Made by a program: the position numbers and the translations under genes | NCBI GenBank assembly: GCA_049644345.1 | Contig: JBARRS010000108.1 | Span: 1-31,221, forward strand | Reading direction: 5' to 3' | From: JBARRS01 sp049644345 | Lineage (GTDB): Bacteria > Actinomycetota > Thermoleophilia > Gaiellales > Gaiellaceae | Length of the DNA: 31,221 nt | In this document: in pieces, positions 7,062-13,646 of the stretch | Layout: each line of letters opens with the position of its first letter | How positions within the stretch are numbered: the stretch's first letter is position 1 | Notes under the pieces: model-generated | What the model saw: the letters and a program-made list of their open reading frames with translations, nothing else | Database searches by the model: none | What the model was told of the DNA's origin: nothing

Positions 7062-7795
7062 ATCCCAAGCCCCCCGTCGACCAGTAGCACCTCGCCGGTG
7101 ATGAACGAGGCTTCGTCAGAGCAGAGGAAGCGTACAGCGCCCGCGACATCCTCCGGCTCACCGAGGCGGCCCAGGGGCGTGTTCGTGAGGATGGCTGCGC
7201 GTGCCTGCTCGGGGAGCACGTCCGTGAGCGCCGTGCCGATGTAGCCCGGCGCGACGGCGTTGACGCGCACGCCCCTCGAGCCGAGCTCGCGGGCGAGCGC
7301 CTTCGTGAGACCGATCAGGCCGGCCTTTGCCGAGACGTAGTTCGTCTGGCCGGGATTGCCGCGCAGGCCGACGACGCTGGACACGTTCACGATCGAGCCT
7401 GCCCGCCGGCGCATCATTCCCCGCGCCGCGGAGCGCGAGGTGTAGAACGCGCCTGCGAGATTCGTGTCGATCACGTCGCGCCAGTCATCGTCCGACATCC
7501 GCGCGATCAGCCCGTCGCGCGTGATCCCGGCGTTGTTCACGAGCACGTCCAATTCACCCGCCTCTTCGACGAGTCGCCCCGCTTCCTCTGGCTGCGAGAC
7601 GTCGGCCTGCACGGCGCGGCCGCCGATCTCGCGGGCAATCTCCTCCGCCTGCTCGACTCCGGACCGATAGCCGACGACGACCGACGCGCCGGCGCGGCCG
7701 AGCTCGAGCGCGATCGCGCGGCCGATTCCGCGCGAAGCGCCGGTCACGAGCGCCGTCTTGCCTTCGAGCGAGCAGAAGTCTGCGCCTGTCGCCAC
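7058..7795 (-). CDS. fabG: 3-oxoacyl-ACP reductase
   Basis: NADPH-dependent short-chain dehydrogenase performing the first reduction of the FAS II cycle, 245 aa. It shows the cofactor loop TGASRGIG (18-25), NNAG (87-90), Asn112, and the catalytic Ser140, Tyr153 and Lys157 (NYVSAKAGL). PGYIGTALTD and the C-terminal ITGEVLLVDGGLGM fit FabG rather than other short-chain dehydrogenases, as does its place between fabD and fabF. The GTG start at 7795 directly follows the fabD TAA with no gap, and its stop overlaps the fabF start by 4 bp, so translation of the three genes is probably coupled. Confidence 0.96.
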   Translation of the reverse strand: MATGADFCSLEGKTALVTGASRGIGRAIALELGRAGASVVVGYRSGVEQAEEIAREIGGRAVQADVSQPEEAGRLVEEAGELDVLVNNAGITRDGLIARMSDDDWRDVIDTNLAGAFYTSRSAARGMMRRRAGSIVNVSSVVGLRGNPGQTNYVSAKAGLIGLTKALARELGSRGVRVNAVAPGYIGTALTDVLPEQARAAILTNTPLGRLGEPEDVAGAVRFLCSDEASFITGEVLLVDGGLGM

Positions 7796-8734
7796 TTACG
7801 CGGACGCGAGCGTGTCTTCGACCTTCTTCAGCCCGGCGAGATTGTTCACCGGAATCGCCTTCACGCCGCTGTCGATCCGTCGCAGTAAACCGCTGAGGAC
7901 GTTGCCGGGCCCCACCTCGATGTACGTGCGAACGCCCTCTCGGATCAGCTCGCTCGCCGCCTGCGTGAACTTGACGGGCGCGGTCAGCTGGTCGACGAGC
8001 AGCGTCCCGAACCGCTGCGCCGGCTCGATCTTCGCCGTCACCGTCGAGACGAACGGCGCCACCGGCTCGTGAAACCGCACTCGCTCGACTGCCGGCCGGA
8101 GCCGTTCTGCCGCTCGAGCGACGAGCGGGCTGTGGAAGGCTCCGGAGACGCGCAGCTTTACCGTTCTCCTCGCCCCCTCCTCCTCGGCTTGCTCGCAGCA
8201 TTCGTCGACGGCCGGGTCCTCGCCCGAGACGACGATCTGCCCCGGACAGTTGTAGTTCGCAGGCCAAACACGGTCGATCTCGGCGCAGAGCCGCTCGACG
8301 ACCGCGTCGTCGAGGCCGAGGATCGCGGCCATCGAGCCCGGCTGTTCGCGCACGGCCTCCGCCATCGCCAGCCCGCGCTCGCGTACGAGCGCGATCGCCT
8401 CCTCCGTGCCGAGCGCATGCGCTGCCGCCAGCGCGGCGAATTCGCCCACGGAGTGGCCGACGACGTAGTCGGGCTCGATTCCTCGCACCCGTAGCGCGGC
8501 GAGGACGGCCAGGCTGGTCGCGACCAGCGCCGGCTGTTGGATCTCCGTCTGAACGAGCTCGTCGACCGGTGCCTCGAAACAGAGACGCACAAGGTCGAGC
8601 CCACAGGCGTCGCTGCCGGCGCGCAAGACTTCCATCGCCTCAGGAAATGCCTCGGCGATCTCGCGGCCCATGCCCGCTTCCAGGGAGCCCTGACCCGGGA
8701 AGCAGAACGCGATCTTGCCCTTAGTTGGGGCCAT
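7796..8734 (-). CDS. fabD: malonyl-CoA:ACP transacylase
   Basis: Transfers malonyl from CoA to acyl carrier protein, 312 aa. The alpha/beta-hydrolase-like core has FCFPGQGSLEAGMGREI near the N-terminus, the nucleophile Ser95 in GHSVGEFAALAAA, and FHSPLV carrying the catalytic His. The start is ATG at 8734, which has a strong Shine-Dalgarno GGAGG five bases upstream; an in-frame ATG at 8746 would add four residues (MEER) and has a poorer site. It overlaps the fabH 3' end by 14 bp. The stop TAA abuts the fabG start. Confidence 0.96.
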   Translation of the reverse strand: MAPTKGKIAFCFPGQGSLEAGMGREIAEAFPEAMEVLRAGSDACGLDLVRLCFEAPVDELVQTEIQQPALVATSLAVLAALRVRGIEPDYVVGHSVGEFAALAAAHALGTEEAIALVRERGLAMAEAVREQPGSMAAILGLDDAVVERLCAEIDRVWPANYNCPGQIVVSGEDPAVDECCEQAEEEGARRTVKLRVSGAFHSPLVARAAERLRPAVERVRFHEPVAPFVSTVTAKIEPAQRFGTLLVDQLTAPVKFTQAASELIREGVRTYIEVGPGNVLSGLLRRIDSGVKAIPVNNLAGLKKVEDTLASA

Positions 8735-9722
8735 TCGTTCCTCCATTGCTCCATTCGATCAGACTGGAACCCCAAGTGAGGCCTGCACCCATCCCGGTCA
8801 TCAGCACGAGCCGACCGTCCTCCAGGCGCCCCTCAGCCTGCGCGTCGGCAAGCGCGAGCGGAATCGAGCCGGAGGACGTGTTGCCGTAGCGGTCGACGTT
8901 GACCACGATCTTCTCCTTTGGGATGCCGAGCTTGCCGGCGGCGTAGTCGATGATCCGGACGTTCGCCTGATGCGGAACGTAGACGTCGATGTCGTCGACG
9001 TTTCGGCCGCATTCCTCGAGCACCTTCTTCGCGGACGAGATCAGGATTCGCGTTGCGAACTTGAACACCTCGCGACCGTTCATCTGAACAAAGTGCTGCT
9101 TCTGAGCAACCGTCTCGGCCGACGCCGGAGCCCTCGAGCCCCCTGCGGGCAGGTAGAGCTGCGAGCCGCCTGAGCCGTCGGTACCGAGCTCGAAGCCGAG
9201 GAAGCCACCGTCTCGAGCGCGCTCGAGCATGACCGCTCCGGCCCCGTCGCCAAAAACGATGCAGGTGCGGCGATCGGTCCAGTCCATGATCTTCGAGAGC
9301 ACGTCGCCCCCGACGACGAGCGCGTTGTCCGCGAGTCCCCCGGCCAGCATCCCATACGCTTGGGCGATCGCGTACATGAACCCGGTGCAGCCGGCGGAGA
9401 GGTCGTACGCAGCCGCGTCCGGCGCCGCGAGCTGATCGGCCAGGATCGCCGCCGTCGCAGGAAACGCCATGTCGGGCGTGACCGTGGCGACGATGATCAG
9501 CTCGAGGTCCTTCGCCTCGACGCCGGCCTGCTCGAGTGCCTGCTCGGCAGCGGGAAGGCAGAGATCCGAGAGGGCTTCTTCCGGCGCAGCGATGCGTCGC
9601 TCCCGGATACCGGTCCGCTCGACGATCCACTCGTCCGAGGTCTCGACCATCGTCGCGAGCTCGGCGTTCGTCAGCACCCGCTCCGGCGCATAGGCACCGA
9701 TGCCCGTGATCGCGACCCGCAT
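8721..9722 (-). CDS. fabH: beta-ketoacyl-ACP synthase III
   Basis: Initiates fatty acid synthesis by condensing an acyl-CoA primer with malonyl-ACP, 333 aa. The catalytic triad is C112 (SAGCTGFMYA), H251 (VPHQANVRI) and N281 (DRYGNTSSGSIPLAL). The ATG at 9722 (MRVAITGIGAYAPERVLTN) is where family homology starts; an in-frame ATG at 9746 adds eight residues and cannot be excluded, as neither has a strong Shine-Dalgarno sequence. It is first in fabH-fabD-fabG-fabF. Upstream is a perfect 12-bp inverted repeat that is a candidate control site. Whether primers are straight- or branched-chain cannot be told. Confidence 0.96.
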   Translation of the reverse strand: MRVAITGIGAYAPERVLTNAELATMVETSDEWIVERTGIRERRIAAPEEALSDLCLPAAEQALEQAGVEAKDLELIIVATVTPDMAFPATAAILADQLAAPDAAAYDLSAGCTGFMYAIAQAYGMLAGGLADNALVVGGDVLSKIMDWTDRRTCIVFGDGAGAVMLERARDGGFLGFELGTDGSGGSQLYLPAGGSRAPASAETVAQKQHFVQMNGREVFKFATRILISSAKKVLEECGRNVDDIDVYVPHQANVRIIDYAAGKLGIPKEKIVVNVDRYGNTSSGSIPLALADAQAEGRLEDGRLVLMTGMGAGLTWGSSLIEWSNGGTNGPN

Positions 9723-9751
9723 CCCGTGCTCGGTGAGACCAATCATCGAAG

Positions 9752-9778
9752 CATGGGGGAACCCACGGTTCCCCCATG
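9752..9778. promoter_or_regulatory. perfect 12-bp inverted repeat upstream of fabH
   Basis: CATGGGGGAACC and GGTTCCCCCATG are exact complements separated by three bases. The element lies 29 bp before the fabH ATG at 9722, in the 169-bp gap after fabZ. No U-tract follows it. It may be an operator for a lipid regulator, an attenuator hairpin, or a U-less terminator of sigma-fabZ. A purine-rich stretch (GGAAAGAGGGGG) precedes it on the minus strand. No convincing fabH promoter was found; TTGGGA-N17-TAGCTA near 9837-9865 is the best weak candidate. Confidence 0.5.
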
Positions 9779-9891
9779 AGCCCCCTCTTTCCTCGTTCCT
9801 TCCCGACAGCGTCCATGCGGCTCCCGCACGTGATCCGAGGAGCAATAGCTATCCGCCGGCCACCCGAATCCCAACTGCAGCTGCTGGCCGA

Positions 9892-10323
9892 TCATCGTTC
9901 GACCGCGAACGTCAGCGTGCCGCGCGCGGCGAGCTGGCCGTCCACCGACGCCCGCGCCCTGCCTTTGCCGATCGGCCCGCGCACCTGCTCCAGCTCGCAC
10001 TCGAGCTCGAGCACGTCTCCCGGCTCGACGATGCGCTTGAAGCGAACGTCGTCGATGCCCGCGAAGAGCGCGATCCGGCCCCGATTCTCCTCCTGGGAGA
10101 GCACGGCGACGGCTCCCGTCTGCGCCATCGCCTCGACAATCAGCACGCCCGGCATCACCGGCCGGCCCGGAAAGTGGCCGCGGAGGTACCACTCGTCTTC
10201 CGCGACGCGCTTCCGGGCAACTACGTGCCGCCCCGGCTCGAGCTCGATCACCTCGTCGATGAGCAAGAACGGCTCCCGGTGGGGAAGGATCGCCTCGATC
10301 TCCGCCCGCCCAAGTGTGGTCAC
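9892..10323 (-). CDS. fabZ: 3-hydroxyacyl-ACP dehydratase FabZ
   Basis: Hot-dog-fold dehydratase removing water from 3-hydroxyacyl-ACP, 143 aa. ILPHREPFLLIDEV at the N-terminus, catalytic His50 in GHFPGRPVMPGV and Glu64 in EAMAQTGAV are diagnostic. The family is about 145 aa long, so the GTG start at 10323 fits; it overlaps the sigma factor stop as GTGA. The gene is therefore translated from the sigma factor mRNA, separately from the fabH operon 169 bp downstream. Longer readings of this frame run through the sigma gene and are not real. Confidence 0.95.
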   Translation of the reverse strand: MTTLGRAEIEAILPHREPFLLIDEVIELEPGRHVVARKRVAEDEWYLRGHFPGRPVMPGVLIVEAMAQTGAVAVLSQEENRGRIALFAGIDDVRFKRIVEPGDVLELECELEQVRGPIGKGRARASVDGQLAARGTLTFAVER

Positions 10324-10937
10324 GCGGCGTTCTCGTCCGCGAGCCGCGCGCGTAGTCCAGCGCGCCCGCGGTGCGCGTAGCACTTCGCCGTGCCGACAGG
10401 CATCCCGGATGCCGCGGAGATCTCCCCGAACGTCAGCCCGAGCCCGTCCTTCATCACGACCACCTTCGCCTGGGCTGCGGAGATCTCGCCAAGCCCGGCG
10501 CCCAGCTGCGCGCGAAGCTCCGCAAGGTCCGCGGCCCGAGCAGGGTCGGTTGCGTCGCCGGCCATCCGCGGATCCTCGAGCAGCGGCTCGCACCGGCGGG
10601 TCCGCTGACGCTCGTAGACGTCGCGGCACGTGTTGACGACGAGGCGATGAAGCCACGTCGAGAACTGCGATTCACCGCGGAACTGGCCGATTCGAACACA
10701 CAGCTTCGCGAGGGCTTCCTGCGCCGCGTCGCGGGCATCCTCGGGATCGGCGAGCAGGTGCACAGCGAGTTGCTCGACGCGCGGCCCATGGCGCTCGCAC
10801 AGCGTCGCCAGCGCCCGGCGGTCGCCGTCCTTCGCGCGTCTGACGAGGATCGGATCACTCAGCCTCTCATAGACGAGCGGCCGCTCCGGCCGCGTTGTCT
10901 GGACGATCTGACGGGGGCGTCGCGCAGGGGGTTGCAC
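10320..10937 (-). CDS. ECF-type sigma-70 family RNA polymerase sigma factor
   Basis: A 205-aa group IV sigma factor. Region 2 covers about residues 28-112 (ARDAAQEALAKLCVRIGQF, then FRGESQFSTWLHRLVVNTC) and region 4 covers about 145-200, with the helix-turn-helix LTFGEISAASGMPVGTAKCY. Regions 3 and 1.1 are missing, as in ECF factors. GTG at 10937 is chosen because TAGAGT, a good -10, lies 10 bases upstream; the 25 residues before region 2 are Arg/Pro-rich and not conserved in the family as I know it. No anti-sigma gene is adjacent. It overlaps fabZ by 4 bp and diverges from birA across 23 bp. Coupling to fabZ suggests a role in envelope or lipid control; this is inference. Confidence 0.85.
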   Translation of the reverse strand: MQPPARRPRQIVQTTRPERPLVYERLSDPILVRRAKDGDRRALATLCERHGPRVEQLAVHLLADPEDARDAAQEALAKLCVRIGQFRGESQFSTWLHRLVVNTCRDVYERQRTRRCEPLLEDPRMAGDATDPARAADLAELRAQLGAGLGEISAAQAKVVVMKDGLGLTFGEISAASGMPVGTAKCYAHRGRAGLRARLADENAA

Positions 10938-10946
10938 GGCGACGCG

Positions 10947-10953
10947 TACTCTA
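10947..10953. promoter_or_regulatory. shared -10 region of divergent sigma factor and birA
   Basis: TACTCTA sits in the 23-bp gap between the two start codons. Read rightward it gives TACTCT, 8 bases before the birA ATG. Read leftward it gives TAGAGT, 10 bases before the sigma GTG. Neither gene has a Shine-Dalgarno sequence, so both mRNAs would be almost leaderless, and each -35 region would lie in the other gene. RNA polymerase could serve only one direction at a time. Confidence 0.45.
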
Positions 10954-10960
10954 CTTTCCG

Positions 10961-11524
10961 ATGGACGACTCGCCGACGCGCGAGGCCGTCGTGCCGCGCC
11001 TTCGAGGCCGCTTCGGACGGCCCTACATCTACACGGAGCGCTGCCCTTCCACGCAACGGCTGCTCGACCGTGACGCGCCCGAGGGCGCCCTCGCGGTAGC
11101 GAACGAGCAGACCGAGGGCCGAGGTCGCCTGGGACGGCGCTGGGACGCCCCGGCCGGAACTTCGATTCTCTGCTCGCTCGCACTGCGGCCGTCCGTGGAC
11201 CCGGAGCGGCTGCCCGAGCTGACGCGCGTTGCGGCAGAAGCCTGCGCGGAGGCGATCGCGGCGATCACGGGTCTCGAGCCCGAGCTGAAGGATCCGAACG
11301 ACGTTCTCGTTCACGGGCGCAAGGTCGCGGGCATCCTCGCCGAGGCCGGCGAAGGCCGGGTCTTGCTCGGGGTCGGCGTCAACGTCAACGTTGTCGAGCC
11401 CGACCTCCCGACCGACAACGCCACCTCGCTGCTCGTCGAGACCGGCAATCCCGTCGACCGGCGCGAGCTGCTCGCCGAGCTCCTCGACCGGCTGGAGCGC
11501 CGCTACAACGCTTGGAATGACTAG
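10961..11524 (+). CDS. birA: biotin--[acetyl-CoA-carboxylase] ligase
   Basis: Attaches biotin to the carrier subunit of biotin-dependent carboxylases, via biotinyl-AMP, 187 aa. There is no N-terminal repressor HTH, so it is the monofunctional type. The motif GRGRLGRRW (53-61) is the nucleotide and biotin loop, and GRKVAGILAE (119-128) holds the catalytic Lys121. The normally strongly conserved KWPNDV reads KDPNDV here (110-115). The C-terminal cap domain is short or missing. ATG at 10961 follows a -10-like TACTCT by 8 bases with no ribosome site. It faces the amidase gene tail to tail with overlapping stop codons. It probably serves the AccA/AccD carboxylase. Confidence 0.92.
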   Translation: MDDSPTREAVVPRLRGRFGRPYIYTERCPSTQRLLDRDAPEGALAVANEQTEGRGRLGRRWDAPAGTSILCSLALRPSVDPERLPELTRVAAEACAEAIAAITGLEPELKDPNDVLVHGRKVAGILAEAGEGRVLLGVGVNVNVVEPDLPTDNATSLLVETGNPVDRRELLAELLDRLERRYNAWND

Positions 11525-13572
11525 CGGCTGAGCCGGGTCGTATTTCCGGCTCTGTCGACCGCGGCGACCGAGAAGTGCCGGACCGATCCCGTGTGCTTCA
11601 GTCTGAACAGGCCCGGCCGGACCGTCTTGGCGAGCCGCTGCCCGTTGAGGTTTGCGGTCACGAGAGCCACCTCGCTGATCCAGAAAGTCAGTGAGCGCCG
11701 AGAGACGAGCCGCAGCGTCGGCGGTTTCGTGTCGATCGTGACCGGGAGATCCTGTGAGACGGTGGTCACCGGATCCGTCGCCCCGACGCGCACGACGTAG
11801 CTCCCGTCTCTTAGCCCGCTCCCATCCCACGGGATCACGTGCGGGCCGATGTCGACGTGGCCCGCGAGCAGCGTCCTGACGACCTGATTCTGGCTCAGCA
11901 CCTGAACCAGGAGGTCGGCAGGCGCGAGCAGCTGAAAGCTGATCGCGACGGAGTCGAGGCGCCCGTCGCCGTTCGGCGAGAACGCAACCGCAGACGATCC
12001 GACCGCGCTGAGCGTCCTGTCGACGACGACGTCTGCATAGGTCGACAGGTCGACTCCGGCCGGACTGCGCGCGTCAAGGAGCAACCGGTAGCGGCCGTCG
12101 GGGACGACGATGTTGCTCCACACGAACGAGTGCCGGCCGGCGGAGCCAAAACCGGTGAAGATCGCGCCGAGGGCGTTTCCGTTCGAGTCGAACAGCGTCG
12201 CCGTCAAGGTCGCCGCTGCGCCGAGCGTGTACTCGATGCGGAGGTTGTCTCCGCGACGATCTCCGTTCGGCGTCACGACCTTTGGGTTGACGTGGACGTC
12301 GGTCAGCGTCAACCGCGCGGCCGTGCCGAGCGTGCCGGTCGCCGGGCGGGCTCCCGGAGCCGAGATCGTCCACAGATAGGAGCCGCTCCTGACCGCGCTC
12401 GAATCCCACGTCAAGTCGAGGTTCGTGCCGAGGCCCGTCCCCGACGCGACAGGGCGGCCGAGGGCGTCGGTCACCGCCACCGTCCACTGGACCGGATTGG
12501 ACATTCGCGCCGTGAAGCGCACGCTGCCACCGAGCTGCCCGCGTACGAGCGGGGAGTAGATCTTCGGAACCCCGGTCGCGGCCACCGCACGGGTGATCGA
12601 GGGCAGCTGGCCGTACAGGCTGTTTCCTGGACACTCGGTCGGACCCGTATCGCGGTGCCCGGAGATCGCGCGCAGCGTCACGGAGGTGCCGGCGGGATAC
12701 CGGTAGTTGCCACTCGAGGTCATGACCACCTTCGAGAGCGGATCGATGTGCGCGACGTCGAGCCGCCAGGCGAGCAGCGCCACGAGCGCGGCGCGCGCCG
12801 CGGCCGTGATCGGCGACGAGCCGTTGCCGATGTAGGCAATCCCGACGGAGCCGTTGTTGAAGCCGAGTGCGTGCGCGCCGATCACGGGCCTGTCGATGCC
12901 GCCGTATCGGCCCTCGAAGATCTGCCCGTAGCGATCGACGAGGAAGTTGTAGCCGATGTCGTCCCATCCGTTTCCGCGCACGTGGTAGACCTCGATCGCT
13001 CGCACGATCGCCGCCGACTGGGCGGCGGTGTAGCTGTTGGAGCCCGCCGTGTGATGGATGATCGCCATCCGCACGGCGGCGGCGAAACGCGGCTGACTAC
13101 GCCTGATCGACTCGACGGCGCCCCAGGCCGAGCGCGGGACGATCGCCGGCGTATTCGCTTGTGTGGGCGTGAACGCCGGTGGCTGTGCGCGCCCGTCGCG
13201 GACGAAGTACGCCCGCACGCGGCGGACGGGGCCGACGATTCTGTACTGGAGCGCGTTGGAGGGGCTCGCCCAGTAAGGGTTGCCGAGATGCCAGCCACGC
13301 GAGCGACGAGCCTCGGCCGTACCGTGATCCGGAACGTCGTCAGGCTCGCTCGCCGCCGGCTGCCAGCGGCTCCAGCGACCGTCGAGCCCCCGGGTCCGGA
13401 AGAGGACTGCACCGCTGCCCTGCCAGTGCAACCCGACGAGGTCGAATCGGCGCGTCTGCTCGATCCCCGCCCCAACGTGGGGAAGCTCGCGCACCGCGAG
13501 CGACGCGCCGGCCGCATGAGCGACGGCCGGAAGCGCAAGGAAGACGACGGCTGCGGCGCTGAGAAGCTTCAT
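11521..13572 (-). CDS. secreted PGRP-type N-acetylmuramoyl-L-alanine amidase
   Basis: Exported cell-wall hydrolase, 683 aa. Residues 1-20 are a signal peptide (MKLLSAAAVVFLALPAVAHA), with cleavage likely after AHA. Residues 145-325 form an amidase_2/PGRP domain: zinc ligands are H173 or H174 (IIHHTAGS), H306 (SGHRDTGPTECPGN) and C314, with Tyr208 nearby. The C-terminal half has two or more FlgD-like Ig folds, marked by VTPNGDRRGDNLRIEY and FSPNGDGRLDSVAISF, and likely acts in binding or spacing. It lacks membrane anchors and an LPXTG motif. The ATG at 13572 is 74 bp from the divergent nfeD start. Its last four bases overlap the birA stop codon. Confidence 0.93.
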   Translation of the reverse strand: MKLLSAAAVVFLALPAVAHAAGASLAVRELPHVGAGIEQTRRFDLVGLHWQGSGAVLFRTRGLDGRWSRWQPAASEPDDVPDHGTAEARRSRGWHLGNPYWASPSNALQYRIVGPVRRVRAYFVRDGRAQPPAFTPTQANTPAIVPRSAWGAVESIRRSQPRFAAAVRMAIIHHTAGSNSYTAAQSAAIVRAIEVYHVRGNGWDDIGYNFLVDRYGQIFEGRYGGIDRPVIGAHALGFNNGSVGIAYIGNGSSPITAAARAALVALLAWRLDVAHIDPLSKVVMTSSGNYRYPAGTSVTLRAISGHRDTGPTECPGNSLYGQLPSITRAVAATGVPKIYSPLVRGQLGGSVRFTARMSNPVQWTVAVTDALGRPVASGTGLGTNLDLTWDSSAVRSGSYLWTISAPGARPATGTLGTAARLTLTDVHVNPKVVTPNGDRRGDNLRIEYTLGAAATLTATLFDSNGNALGAIFTGFGSAGRHSFVWSNIVVPDGRYRLLLDARSPAGVDLSTYADVVVDRTLSAVGSSAVAFSPNGDGRLDSVAISFQLLAPADLLVQVLSQNQVVRTLLAGHVDIGPHVIPWDGSGLRDGSYVVRVGATDPVTTVSQDLPVTIDTKPPTLRLVSRRSLTFWISEVALVTANLNGQRLAKTVRPGLFRLKHTGSVRHFSVAAVDRAGNTTRLSR

Positions 13573-13630
13573 GCGGCGCTCGACTCACCGCCAGCGTGGC
13601 AGAGACTCCGGGCGGGGGCAAGCGCGCTGA

Positions 13631-13636
13631 TAGAGT
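13631..13636 (+). promoter_or_regulatory. candidate -10 element of nfeD
   Basis: TAGAGT lies 10 bases before the nfeD GTG, the same hexamer and spacing as at the sigma factor gene. Both also share CCGTG at the start codon. No ribosome binding site separates it from GTG, suggesting a nearly leaderless mRNA. No clear -35 is seen. Confidence 0.4.
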
Positions 13637-13646
13637 CTTTACAACC

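Noticed and set aside
10938..11183. 82-residue extension of the sigma factor
   Set aside because: It runs opposite birA and past the birA promoter. The added residues are Arg/Ala/Ser-rich with no sigma motif.
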